A stretch of DNA of 43,631 nucleotides from Candidatus Pacearchaeota archaeon (lineage in GTDB: Archaea > Nanobdellota > Nanobdellia > Pacearchaeales > GW2011-AR1): positions 1 to 43,631 of the forward strand of contig JAGLYK010000004.1 in the NCBI GenBank assembly GCA_023132255.1, given 5' to 3'. A program made the position numbers and the translations under genes. Each line of letters begins with the position of its first letter. Position 1 is the first letter of the stretch. The notes beneath the pieces were generated by a model. That model was not told the origin of the DNA. It did not search any database and was given only the letters and a program-made list of their open reading frames with translations. Positions 19,635 to 28,740 of the stretch are shown one piece after another.

Positions 19635-19883
19635 ATGGTTTGGACAAGAAATGAAATTAGGGAATATCAACCAAGAGATAATGAAAAGTTGATTAAATTA
19701 TATAGGAGGAATAATCTGTCTACAGAAGATCCAGAGGGTATAGCAAAATTCTTGGCAGAAAATTATTTAGGTTTCACAATGACTGACCATGATTTAGTGA
19801 TGAGAAAAGCAGCAAATGAAGGAAGACCTGCTACTTTAAATTTTATGGAAGATATGGCTATTGGTTTTCTAGAGAAAGAATAA
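19635..19883 (+). CDS. Hypothetical protein
   Basis: ORF of ~82-84 aa; start 19629 or 19635. Confidence 0.45.
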   Translation: MVWTRNEIREYQPRDNEKLIKLYRRNNLSTEDPEGIAKFLAENYLGFTMTDHDLVMRKAANEGRPATLNFMEDMAIGFLEKE

Positions 19884-19916
19884 TTTTATAAATTAGTTCT
19901 ATTTTAATTTTATTAT

Positions 19917-20049
19917 GCGAGGGTGCTGGAGTGGTCAAACAGGCAGCCCTTAAGCGCTGAAACTTTCAGTTTCACATTCTCCTCTTTCAGAGAAAGCGAA
20001 GAAAGGCTGTAGCTTAGTGCTTGCGCAGGTTCAAATCCTGTCCCTCGCA
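19917..20049 (+). tRNA. tRNA-Leu(TAA) with ~49-nt intron (19955..20003)
   Basis: Acceptor GCGAGGG/CCCTCGC + A; anticodon stem CAGCC/GGCTG, loop CTTAAG^A; BHB-like pairing CTT/AAG and GCT/AGC; long variable arm; T-arm CAGGTTCAAATCCTG. Confidence 0.88.
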
Positions 20050-20052
20050 TTT

Positions 20053-20249
20053 GAAGGAAACCTAAGCGGTTTCCTCTCACACTCCTTCCCTTCTTGTTCA
20101 GGTGGGCGATTTCTTTACGACTCCCGACTTCGCACGGGGATTTATTTTCATTTGTCCCTACCATCCCACTGGGATGACTCAACTTTGTTGAGCCTCGGAA
20201 ATCGCTCGCACTCGACGGAAATCGCATAGTGGGGAACCCTTGGTTCCCT
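20053..20249. repeat. Structured repeat (family G) copy downstream of tRNA-Leu
   Basis: GGAAACC-taagc-GGTTTCC hairpin then CTTGTTCAGGTGGGCGATTTCTTTAC...GAAATCGC; similar to 36445-36700; contains nested palindromes. Confidence 0.75.
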
Positions 20250-20408
20250 TTTCGCCACCACCTTAAAATACTCCGTAACATTTATATAGTCTAGAAATAT
20301 CTTATTTTTGTAGGAGGCATTAACTTCGGTTTTTGTTGGATGCTTCGGTATTCTTTCTCCTACACTATTTTTTAAATATCTATTTCATATATTTTCTATG
20401 AAAAAAAA
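20250..20408. repeat. 159-bp direct repeat, copy 1 (promoter + small structured RNA + first nt of nuclease ORF)
   Basis: Matches 20467-20625 with one mismatch. Confidence 0.95.
20310..20374 (+). ncRNA. Candidate small structured RNA, copy 1
   Basis: Starts ~25 nt after TATA-like TTTATATA; closing stem GTAGGAG/CTCCTAC; internal hairpins AAC-TTCG-GTT and GATGC-TTCG-GTATT; followed by T6. Confidence 0.6.
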
Positions 20409-20466
20409 CTTTTAAGACTTCTCGTCCCATGAAAATTAAGAGGACGATTTTTCGTACAACACCTTA

Positions 20467-20625
20467 TTTCGCCACCACCTTAAAATACTCCGTAACATTT
20501 ATATAGTCTAGAAATATCTTATTTTTGTAGGAGGCATTAACTTCGGTTTTTGTTGGATACTTCGGTATTCTTTCTCCTACACTATTTTTTAAATATCTAT
20601 TTCATATATTTTCTATGAAAAAAAA
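20467..20625. repeat. 159-bp direct repeat, copy 2
   Basis: Matches 20250-20408 with one mismatch. Confidence 0.95.
20527..20591 (+). ncRNA. Candidate small structured RNA, copy 2
   Basis: As copy 1; sole mismatch changes G.U to A-U in GATAC-TTCG-GTATT hairpin. Confidence 0.6.
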
Positions 20626-21388
20626 TGTTATTGTTCTAATTGGTTTGATTATTATTTTATTCGCAGTGAATTATTCTTTTTTAGATTCTTTGTTGATTAA
20701 TCTTTTTGATGAAGGAGAAGTTGTAATTGTTGAAAAAGTTATTGACGGGGACACGATTGTTGCGGGAAAGGTTTCTGTAAGATTGCTGGGGATTAATTCT
20801 CCTGAAAGAAAAGAGCAGTACTATGAGGAAGCCAGGGAATTTTTAGAGGACGCTGTTCTTAATAAGACCGTGATACTTAAGTTTGGAAAGGAAAAGCAGG
20901 ACAAGTATAACAGAACTCTTGCGTATGTTTTTGTCGGGAATAAAAATTTGAATCTGGAAATGGTGAAAAATGGTTTTGCTAATTTTTATTTTCCTTCTGG
21001 GAGGGATGTTTATTATGATGATTTTAAGAGCGCATGGGAAGAGTGCGAGGAGAATTTATGTGAAAGGTCTGCAGATGAATGTGCTGATTGTATTGAGTTG
21101 GAAGAATTTGATTATGAAAATGAAATCGTTGTTTTTTATAACAAGTGTGATTTTGACTGCGAGTTGACTGAATGGGAAATTAAAGATGAGGGCAGAAAGA
21201 GTTTTGTGTTTCCTGAGTTTGTTTTGGGGGTGGGGAAAAATGTCAAGGTGATTGTTTCCGAGGAGGATGTTGTTGATAATCAGGAGGAGGTATTTTGGAG
21301 GAGAAAGGATTATGTCTGGACAGATTCAGGGGACACTTTGTTTTTGCGGGACAGCAAGGGGAAGCTGGTTTTATGGGAGAATTATTGA
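20615..21388 (+). CDS. Secreted staphylococcal-nuclease-like protein with C-terminal lamin-tail-like domain
   Basis: N-terminal hydrophobic signal; VIDGDTIVAGKVSVRLLGINSPER..KYNRTLAYVFVG; C-terminal beta-rich VFYNKCDFDCELTEWEIKDEGRKSFVFP. Confidence 0.8.
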   Translation: MKKNVIVLIGLIIILFAVNYSFLDSLLINLFDEGEVVIVEKVIDGDTIVAGKVSVRLLGINSPERKEQYYEEAREFLEDAVLNKTVILKFGKEKQDKYNRTLAYVFVGNKNLNLEMVKNGFANFYFPSGRDVYYDDFKSAWEECEENLCERSADECADCIELEEFDYENEIVVFYNKCDFDCELTEWEIKDEGRKSFVFPEFVLGVGKNVKVIVSEEDVVDNQEEVFWRRKDYVWTDSGDTLFLRDSKGKLVLWENY

Positions 21389-21684
21389 GCAATAATAACT
21401 TTTTTCTTTGGCATAATAATCTCATCAAAAACTTCAATCAATTTTTTAACAAAAAGGTTAGCAATATTCAACTTAAATAATTTAGCGTTTCCTATTTGTC
21501 TTGTTGGAGTTATAATTTTTGCATTTAACAAATCCTCCCAAATTCTAAATAAAGTTGTTCTCCCTATTTCAGCTCCTTCTGCAATATCGCTTATGCTATA
21601 ATCTAATTCCCTTCCCTCAATGAGAAATTCCAACACTCTTATTTTTGGAGTGTCTCCCAAAGTTTGCCTAAATAATGTTTCCAT
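21382..21684 (-). CDS. Winged-helix transcriptional regulator
   Basis: TPKIRVLEFLIEGRELDYSISDIAEGAEIGRTTLFRIWEDLLNAKII. Confidence 0.75.
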   Translation of the reverse strand: METLFRQTLGDTPKIRVLEFLIEGRELDYSISDIAEGAEIGRTTLFRIWEDLLNAKIITPTRQIGNAKLFKLNIANLFVKKLIEVFDEIIMPKKKVIIAQ

Positions 21685-21785
21685 ATATATTCATTAATTT
21701 ACTAATTTATAAATGTTCCTATTTTGAAACATTAGTGTTCCTTGATAATCCAAACTTTTAATAATACATAATTATCTAATACACA

Positions 21786-22049
21786 ATGAATGAAGAATTA
21801 AAAGAGGTGATTATGAAAAGATTCCTCAGGAAATTACTTAATTTGAACATATGGGGAGGCAGGCATACAGAACTTAAAAATTTACAAAAAGCTTTGCCTT
21901 CGCATTTGCGTGGAAGCAAAGAAACTAAAAAAGCCATAAAAGAATTAATAAAAAAGAGATTTTTAAATATAAAACCTTCAACTGGCGAAAAACATGTTTC
22001 TCTTAACAGCCACAAACAAAAAGAAATTTATGAATTTTTGGATAGATAA
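21786..22049 (+). CDS. Hypothetical basic wHTH-like protein
   Basis: 87-aa ORF; helix-rich C-terminal half. Confidence 0.5.
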   Translation: MNEELKEVIMKRFLRKLLNLNIWGGRHTELKNLQKALPSHLRGSKETKKAIKELIKKRFLNIKPSTGEKHVSLNSHKQKEIYEFLDR

Positions 22050-22069
22050 TTTTTTCTTTTCTCTCTTTC

Positions 22070-22124
22070 ATCAATTCCAAGTAATGACAAAAACATATTT
22101 CCCGACGACAATAATGTTTATGCA
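22070..22124 (+). promoter_or_regulatory. Shared upstream motif, copy 1
   Basis: catcaattccaagtaatgacaaaaacatatttcccgacgacaataatgttta. Confidence 0.75.
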
Positions 22125-22156
22125 AAAACTTATAATCTCTTTTTCTATATGATTTT

Positions 22157-22675
22157 ATGAAAAAAACAAGAGTTTCAATTTTTATTGATGGCAGCAATCT
22201 TTATAATAATTTAAAACAATATAAAATAAATAAAAAATTTCAGGAGATAATTGAAGTTTTAGTAAAAGAGGGGGATATTGCAGATATTTTTTATTATACT
22301 GCTTCTCTTGATATAACTTTTAATGAAGAAAAATATTGGAAACACCAAAGATTTTTAGGGAAACTCCGAGAGATTCCAAAGTTTAATGTGGTTCTTTGCA
22401 CACTCAAAAAATCAATTGAGAAAGGCGGCTCAACAAAATTTACAATAAAAGGTGATGATGTTTGCCTTGCAAATGATTTAATTAAAGGAGCATATGAGGA
22501 TTTATACGACATAGCAATAATAGTAAGTGGGGATGAAGATTTTATTCCTGCAATTAAAACTGTGCAAACATTAAATAAAAAAGTGATAAATGCATTTTTT
22601 CATAAAAGTTCTTCTAATGCATTAAGAAGTATTTGTAATAATTGTATTAATTTAGGAAAAGAGTTGAAGAAATAA
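22157..22675 (+). CDS. NYN/PIN-like domain (LabA/DUF88-type) protein
   Basis: RVSIFIDGSNLYNNLKQ ... YDIAIIVSGDEDFIPAIKTV. Confidence 0.85.
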   Translation: MKKTRVSIFIDGSNLYNNLKQYKINKKFQEIIEVLVKEGDIADIFYYTASLDITFNEEKYWKHQRFLGKLREIPKFNVVLCTLKKSIEKGGSTKFTIKGDDVCLANDLIKGAYEDLYDIAIIVSGDEDFIPAIKTVQTLNKKVINAFFHKSSSNALRSICNNCINLGKELKK

Positions 22676-22783
22676 ATATAAAGGGCCCGGCATTGCCCGA
22701 AGACCATACCGGGGAATATATTAATATTATTACAAAATTAAACTATTTAAAACCTTTGCTTTTACTTTTCCTAAATCCTGTTT

Positions 22784-22840
22784 CATCAATCCCAAGTAAT
22801 AACAAAAAAATAGTTTCCCGACGACAATAATATTTATAAA
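22784..22840 (+). promoter_or_regulatory. Shared upstream motif, copy 2, with TATA box
   Basis: catcaatcccaagtaataacaaaaaaatagtttcccgacgacaataatatttataaa; TATA ~26 nt before ATG 22862. Confidence 0.8.
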
Positions 22841-22861
22841 GGAGGTTATAAATAATAAAAT

Positions 22862-23734
22862 ATGAAGAAAACACACTTAATTTTAGGCGTTCTTGTTTTT
22901 GCTCTTTTAGCCATGCCTTTTGCATTGGCAGATACTCTTTCAATTGGAAGTGACGATAATGTAGAATGGTCTGCTGACGGTGTTGATTGGTATCCAGCAT
23001 ATAATACATGGGTTCATCCTGCTTGGCCAAGTATTTATGGCGCTTCATGGATTTGGAGAACATCTCAAACAGACCCTGCTGAGGAATATGCTAATGTTCC
23101 AGATGGGGGATGGTATTTTAGAAAAACTTTTGATATTCCCGGATGTGTTGATGAAGAGAATCTTGTAGGAACAGTAACTGCTGCTGCAGATAATTCTTAT
23201 GAAATGTATTTTAATGGGGCTTATGTAGATGGCAGAGGTACTATGGATAAAAATGGTCCAGATGCTCAAAGTTGGAGATTAAAACAAACTTCTGATCTTA
23301 CAGGGTTAGTTAATGGAGAGAATGAAATTCTTTTTAGAGCACTAAACTATTATAGTCATGGTAGTTATTCAAGTAATCCAGCTGGTTTAATTTTCCAAAT
23401 AGAAGTTGAATTTGAAGAGGATTATGATGATGATGGTATTTGTGGAGGAGATATAGATATGTGTTTAGATACAAAGGAAGACACTCCCTTAAGACTTGGA
23501 ACAAACAGATGGATTTGGGACGGAACAGAATGGATAACAGGAGAACTAAAAGGCAAAGGAGTAGGTCCCAAAAAATCATTCACTATACAAGACACACATG
23601 GATGCAGTTGTGAACAAATCTTAGATTATCTTCATGAAAACTATCCAGAAGAATACGGGAAGATGAAAGGACATAGGAAGTTTGGTTGTAGCTCAAGCGT
23701 GATGGATGCATTCTTGGAACTAACATCTGAATAA
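22862..23734 (+). CDS. Secreted protein, galactose-binding-like beta domain
   Basis: Signal peptide MKKTHLILGVLVFALLAMPFALA; WYFRKTFDIPG..NSYEMYFNGAYV. Confidence 0.65.
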   Translation: MKKTHLILGVLVFALLAMPFALADTLSIGSDDNVEWSADGVDWYPAYNTWVHPAWPSIYGASWIWRTSQTDPAEEYANVPDGGWYFRKTFDIPGCVDEENLVGTVTAAADNSYEMYFNGAYVDGRGTMDKNGPDAQSWRLKQTSDLTGLVNGENEILFRALNYYSHGSYSSNPAGLIFQIEVEFEEDYDDDGICGGDIDMCLDTKEDTPLRLGTNRWIWDGTEWITGELKGKGVGPKKSFTIQDTHGCSCEQILDYLHENYPEEYGKMKGHRKFGCSSSVMDAFLELTSE

Positions 23735-23807
23735 AACTTTTATTTTTCTCTTTTTCTTTTTTATTTATTTTTAATTTTTATTTTGAAATTAATTTCAAAT
23801 TCTTTTC

Positions 23808-23862
23808 ATTTATTTTAAGTAATAACAAAAAATAGTTTCTCGACGACAATAATATTTATAAA
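23808..23862 (+). promoter_or_regulatory. Shared upstream motif, copy 3, with TATA box
   Basis: catttattttaagtaataacaaaaaatagtttctcgacgacaataatatttataaa. Confidence 0.8.
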
Positions 23863-23884
23863 GAATTTAATTCTTAATTTTATT

Positions 23885-24118
23885 ATGGTGATAAAAAAGG
23901 AAATAAAAAAGCAATTAATTAATTTTTCACAAATTCATGGTTATGCGTATAACAAGTATAACAATACTTGGCCAGATTTAATTTGGCAACTGAGGCTTTG
24001 TTGTAACAGACAAGGTGAAAAAATAACTGATGCAAAAAACATCTCTTTGAGATTTGTAGCACAACAATTTTTTCCACAACAACAAAGTGAAAAAATAATT
24101 GAAAGGAGGTTTAAATAA
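23885..24118 (+). CDS. Small leader ORF upstream of secreted protein
   Basis: 77 aa; 3' end contains GGAGG SD for the next gene; stop 5 nt before ATG 24124. Confidence 0.5.
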   Translation: MVIKKEIKKQLINFSQIHGYAYNKYNNTWPDLIWQLRLCCNRQGEKITDAKNISLRFVAQQFFPQQQSEKIIERRFK

Positions 24119-24123
24119 AAAAT

Positions 24124-26823
24124 ATGAAAAAATTAATATTAAGTGTATTAATGTTGGGAGTTATGATGATGACAGTGATGGGAGTTGTTAGTGCTAACGG
24201 ATATTATGAAAGACCTTGTGCAGATGTAGATATTTGTACATGGACTACTTCAGAATGTCCAGATAATGGTTTACCTTTGGGTTCTGAAGATAATTCTAAT
24301 TGTGGGTTAAGTTATAATACCTATTGGCCAATAGATACTACTGCAACTGCTACATGTGTTTTTGATGGAGATGACTTAGCAAATGCAATGTTATATATTT
24401 CAATAAATAATGATATTGTAAGTTGTACTTTAAATGGTCAACAAGTTTTTGGGAGTACAATTCATGAAAATTGTGCACCAGTAGACCCAAGAAACGGGTT
24501 TTCACAAGACATTTACTCTGAAGTTTTAGATGGAACAAATACTTTAATTTGTGAAGTTCGAGATAGAGGAGTTATGACTCATTTTGATGCTTGTGTGATT
24601 GGAGAATATGAAGAACCATGCCAAGTAATTGTAGACGAACCACAAGCCTCTCATTGGTACGACCCTGTTACAATCCAGTGGCATTATGAAGGTGATTGTG
24701 AGATTCTTGATCAAGAAATTTACTATTATGAAGGTGAATGTACTGGTAATTCTGAATCTGTTGTTGAATTAGATAATAATTGGCAAAGAGAATATGAATG
24801 GGATGTTTCTGAACTAGAAGATGGAGATTACTGTGTTTGCATTTACGGCGAACAAGTTAAAGATGGGGTCATTGGTTGTTCAGGTGTTTGGCATCTTGAT
24901 TTGACTGACCCTATTTCAACAATTTCATTTGGATATCCAAGTGTTTTGATTGGAGAAGATTATTATATAAATACAAACACTCCAATAACAATAACATGTG
25001 AAGATGAGGGAAGTGGTCCAAAAACAATATTCTATAACATTTATGTAGAAGATGGATGTGGTGGATGGATTCAAGCTCATAAATTTTCTGGAAATGTAGA
25101 AGATGACCCTCATAAAGTTGAGTTTACATGTCATGAAGAATCTAGACATAAGATAGAATATTGGTGTGTGGATAAAGTAGGAAAAGATGAAGAACCTAAT
25201 GAAGAGATAATTTTTGTTGATACTACTGCGCCAATAATTGAAAAAACAATTGTTGGTCCACAACATGGCGATTGTCCTCCTGAATATGAAGAGGATATAT
25301 GTTATATTGATGGAATCACAGAGATTCATGTTGATGCATATGACCCAAAACCACATCCAGTAAATGATGTTTATTGTAGTTGGTGGTATTCTGTTAATAA
25401 AGAACCTGCTGGAAAAGGAGATGAAGAAATTCTTCCTTTTGTTATTAATTTCCCAGAAGAATCCTATCATGAACTTTGGATTGAGTGTTGGGATGCTTTA
25501 GGAAATTATGTAATAGACTACGAAGCATTTTATGTGGATAAAACTCCGCCAGTAATTTGGAAAGACTATATTGGTCCATATTATGAAGAAGAAAGTGTTG
25601 AATGGATTGATGGAGAAACAGTTATTCATTTTGGAGCATATGAAGATGGTGAACACGATTCTGGATTAGCCGAATTATCTTATAGAGTCACTCTTGTAGA
25701 TGATGATTACTGCTGGAACCCAGATATTTGTTATCAGGCACAAGGTTCAGAAGAATGGACATCTGTAGAAGGTAGTGAAGGTTCATTCCAGATTGAAGAA
25801 CAATCATGCCACCTTATAGAAATCTATGCTGAAGATAATGTAGAGAAAGGAAATCTTCATAAACAATGTGTATTCGTCGACAAAACACCACCAACACTTT
25901 ACAAAGATGTTGGAGAACCAAGTCATTATTGTCATGGATTTTGGGAATCAATAACTGGAAAATGTGAAGACCACTGGGACTGGATTGTTACAATGGATAC
26001 AGAAATTGAATTGAGTTGTGAAGATAAAGGAGATCATCCATCTGGAGTTGATAAACTCTGTTGGAAAATGGAATGGGATGATGAAGATGTAACAGCACAG
26101 GAATGTGTGAGTGCTCAAGGAACAATGGAAGGAGAATGGTGTTGTATTTCTTCAAGTAAAACAACTGTTCAATTTTATACAGAATGCGAACACACCTTAG
26201 AATTCAAATGTATAGATAATGTTGAAAAAACCGCTTATCATGAATTAGAAGTTTTCAAAGTTGAAGGAGAAGCATTTACAATTTATCTTGAAAAGAAATG
26301 GAACTTGATTTCAATTCCTTTTAACTTGATTAGCAATAACATTGAAGAAGTTTTTGACCAAATTTCAAATGAAGTTGAAGTTGTATGGACTTATTATGAT
26401 GGTGAATGGTATGTTTATACCCCAAACGGAGGTCCAGATACTTTAGAAACAATAGAGCCAGGATATGGTTATTGGGTTAAGATGAGCGACTATGCAGAAC
26501 TTGTTGTTGGTGGAAGTTTGTTAAGCCCTGGACCAGGAATTCCTCCAAGTAGAGAATTACAAGAGGGATGGAATTTGATTGGGCGTTATGGATTAGGTGA
26601 AAAGGATGCATATTGTGCATTATTCTCTTTAGTTGACACTACAATAGGTTTCCCAAGATGGAGTGCTTTATACAGTTATGATGCAGTAGATGACGAATTC
26701 ATAGCTTTGGGCACTGGAAGTGACACATATCCTGGAGAAGGATACTGGATTAACATGATACAAAATGATTTAGGAGAGGTATATGTTTATAGTCCTGCAA
26801 CAGCTTGTTGGGGATATTGGTAA
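24124..26823 (+). CDS. Large secreted Cys-containing Ig-like repeat protein
   Basis: Signal peptide; repeated (V/F)VD(K)T(T/P)P blocks; C-terminal KKWNLISIPFNL/EGWNLIGRYGL repeats. Confidence 0.7.
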   Translation: MKKLILSVLMLGVMMMTVMGVVSANGYYERPCADVDICTWTTSECPDNGLPLGSEDNSNCGLSYNTYWPIDTTATATCVFDGDDLANAMLYISINNDIVSCTLNGQQVFGSTIHENCAPVDPRNGFSQDIYSEVLDGTNTLICEVRDRGVMTHFDACVIGEYEEPCQVIVDEPQASHWYDPVTIQWHYEGDCEILDQEIYYYEGECTGNSESVVELDNNWQREYEWDVSELEDGDYCVCIYGEQVKDGVIGCSGVWHLDLTDPISTISFGYPSVLIGEDYYINTNTPITITCEDEGSGPKTIFYNIYVEDGCGGWIQAHKFSGNVEDDPHKVEFTCHEESRHKIEYWCVDKVGKDEEPNEEIIFVDTTAPIIEKTIVGPQHGDCPPEYEEDICYIDGITEIHVDAYDPKPHPVNDVYCSWWYSVNKEPAGKGDEEILPFVINFPEESYHELWIECWDALGNYVIDYEAFYVDKTPPVIWKDYIGPYYEEESVEWIDGETVIHFGAYEDGEHDSGLAELSYRVTLVDDDYCWNPDICYQAQGSEEWTSVEGSEGSFQIEEQSCHLIEIYAEDNVEKGNLHKQCVFVDKTPPTLYKDVGEPSHYCHGFWESITGKCEDHWDWIVTMDTEIELSCEDKGDHPSGVDKLCWKMEWDDEDVTAQECVSAQGTMEGEWCCISSSKTTVQFYTECEHTLEFKCIDNVEKTAYHELEVFKVEGEAFTIYLEKKWNLISIPFNLISNNIEEVFDQISNEVEVVWTYYDGEWYVYTPNGGPDTLETIEPGYGYWVKMSDYAELVVGGSLLSPGPGIPPSRELQEGWNLIGRYGLGEKDAYCALFSLVDTTIGFPRWSALYSYDAVDDEFIALGTGSDTYPGEGYWINMIQNDLGEVYVYSPATACWGYW

Positions 26824-26888
26824 ATTTTAATGGAGAATGAAAATTCTCCTTTCTTTCTTTTTTATTTTTTTATAAATTAGTGTTAACT

Positions 26889-26936
26889 ATAGTAATAACA
26901 AAAACTATATTTACGACGACAACAATGCTTTTAAAG
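26889..26936 (+). promoter_or_regulatory. Shared upstream motif, copy 4
   Basis: tagtaataacaaaaactatatttacgacgacaacaatgcttttaaag. Confidence 0.75.
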
Positions 26937-26956
26937 AGATTAATTATAAGTTTATT

Positions 26957-27847
26957 ATGAAAAAAGAAATAATAATTGGATTAATGTTTATTTTTGTATT
27001 GAGTTTTATTTCTGCAAATCCTCCTATGCCTTGTGCTTTTTATGGTGAAGTTACTCATCCAAATCAAACATTTCCAAATGGACATTTTATCACAGCAAAG
27101 ATAAATGATGTTGTGAGCGGAGAATGCAAGATAATAGATGAAAAATATGGTTATGGGGGAAATACATGTATTATTTTGTCTTATCAAGATAATGTTAATA
27201 TTAAATTTTACATTGGAGATGAAGAAATAGGTGAAGGGTTATTTAAAGATAAAGAAGTTGTGAAGATTGATTTTGAAGTTGATTTTATCCCCGAAACAAG
27301 TGGAAATTATTCAAATGGGGTGTGTGAACCTGAATTAGGAGAATGTTCATTTAATATATTAGATTGTGATTCTGCAATAACAGATATTTGTAAGGGTAAT
27401 GGTGTTTGTGATTTTGTAATTGGTGAAACATGCTTAAATGCTCCTGAAGATTGTGGTGTTTGTGAATACTGCGGAGACGGTGTTTGCAATAATGCAGAAA
27501 CATGCTCAACATGTTCTCAAGATTGTGGTGTTTGCCCTTCAAATAATAATGGTAATGGTGGAAACGGTGGTGGCGGAGGAGGTGGCTCAAGCAGTTCTTC
27601 AACTGCAACCACACAAACAACTGATGATATTCTTAACTTAAATTTTGAAACAAAAAATGATAGTACTAAAATAGATTCTAATGAAAACCAACAAACAACA
27701 AGTTCTGGACTTACAGGAGGGGTAATTGGTTTTGTAAAAACAGGAAAAGGAATTGGTTTAATATTTGGAATTTTAATTATTGTCTTTGGAATAGGGGTGA
27801 TTGCAATACAAAAATACAAAACAAAATCACCTCAAAATGAAAAATAA
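26957..27847 (+). CDS. Secreted Cys-rich protein with Gly/Ser linker and C-terminal anchor
   Basis: Signal peptide; CGDGVCNNAETCSTCSQDCGVCP; NGNGGNGGGGGGGSSSSS; GLTGGVIGFVKTGKG-TM-K-rich tail. Confidence 0.7.
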   Translation: MKKEIIIGLMFIFVLSFISANPPMPCAFYGEVTHPNQTFPNGHFITAKINDVVSGECKIIDEKYGYGGNTCIILSYQDNVNIKFYIGDEEIGEGLFKDKEVVKIDFEVDFIPETSGNYSNGVCEPELGECSFNILDCDSAITDICKGNGVCDFVIGETCLNAPEDCGVCEYCGDGVCNNAETCSTCSQDCGVCPSNNNGNGGNGGGGGGGSSSSSTATTQTTDDILNLNFETKNDSTKIDSNENQQTTSSGLTGGVIGFVKTGKGIGLIFGILIIVFGIGVIAIQKYKTKSPQNEK

Positions 27848-28655
27848 ATTTTTGATATTAATAACACTAACGATTTTTTTAATACCTTTTGTAGTTTCTT
27901 CTTTTCCTGGAATTCCACACCAATTTTATGGAGATGTTTTAATTAATGGAAAGCCTGCAAATAGCGGAATAGTGACTGCTAAAATAAATAATAATACTAT
28001 TGAGACGAGTGAAATTTTAGAAGGTAAATATGGTTATAATCCTTTGTTTTTAATTCAAGACCCTGAATACAGTTTTCATGGCAAAACAATTACTTTTTAT
28101 GTAAATGGAATTGAAACCGCACAATATGTTTTTGAAAATGGCGGAACAACAAAACTTGATTTAATCTTAGAAGGAAATTTTTCATTTTGCGGAAATGAAA
28201 TCATAGAACAAGGAGAGCAATGTGATGACGGAGAACTTAATGGAATTTTATGCGACAATTCAACTTCATCTTGCACTTATTGCAGTTTTGAATGTGAATT
28301 AATAACTCTTCCTTATTCAGAGCAAAACCAAACTCAATCAACTACTTCCAGGAAATCCTCTTCTCATAAAAAAGAACTTATTCAATTCTGCGACGTCAAC
28401 TGGAAATGTTTTGGATGGAGTGAGTGCATAAATGGTTTAATGACAAGACAGTGTTATGATGAAAATTATTGTGATTACCCCTACAACAAACCTCTTGAAA
28501 GAACTGGATGCGAAATCATCTCTCAGGTTCTTGTTGAAGAAAGCAAAATTAATTTAGTATTTATTTTACTTGGAGCTATAACTGCTTTAATCTTATTAAT
28601 TATATTAATTAGTTTATTGGATAAGAAACAGGCTCGGTTATTCACAAACCAATAA
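27837..28655 (+). CDS. Secreted protein with TSP1-like domain and C-terminal anchor
   Basis: Signal peptide MKNKFLILITLTIFLIPFVVSS; WKCFGWSECINGLMTRQC; TM; start corrected to 27837 (overlaps upstream stop). Confidence 0.7.
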   Translation: MKNKFLILITLTIFLIPFVVSSFPGIPHQFYGDVLINGKPANSGIVTAKINNNTIETSEILEGKYGYNPLFLIQDPEYSFHGKTITFYVNGIETAQYVFENGGTTKLDLILEGNFSFCGNEIIEQGEQCDDGELNGILCDNSTSSCTYCSFECELITLPYSEQNQTQSTTSRKSSSHKKELIQFCDVNWKCFGWSECINGLMTRQCYDENYCDYPYNKPLERTGCEIISQVLVEESKINLVFILLGAITALILLIILISLLDKKQARLFTNQ

Positions 28656-28740
28656 TCTTAAAATTTTTCTTTTTTATTTCTTAAAACTATTTGGTTTTCA
28701 AAACCGAATTAATTAAAAAGGTGTTTTCTTTTTTCATTTT

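Noticed and set aside
19913-20281. 122-aa minus ORF and 70-aa plus ORF over tRNA-Leu region
   Set aside because: Overlap a tRNA and a structured repeat; no coding signature
20310-20363. Box C/D or H/ACA guide RNA identity for the small RNA
   Set aside because: No C (RUGAUGA)/D (CUGA) boxes; ACA follows the stem but no two-sided pseudouridylation pocket is evident
20250-20625. CRISPR array or transposon as explanation of the direct repeat
   Set aside because: Only two 159-bp units, no spacer periodicity, no cas genes, no transposase or terminal inverted repeats
24925-25470. 181-aa minus ORF opposite the 899-aa secreted protein (and other antisense ORFs such as 2656..3072, 6438..6851, 39208..39711)
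   Set aside because: Antisense shadows of strong coding genes; biased composition with no recognisable motifs
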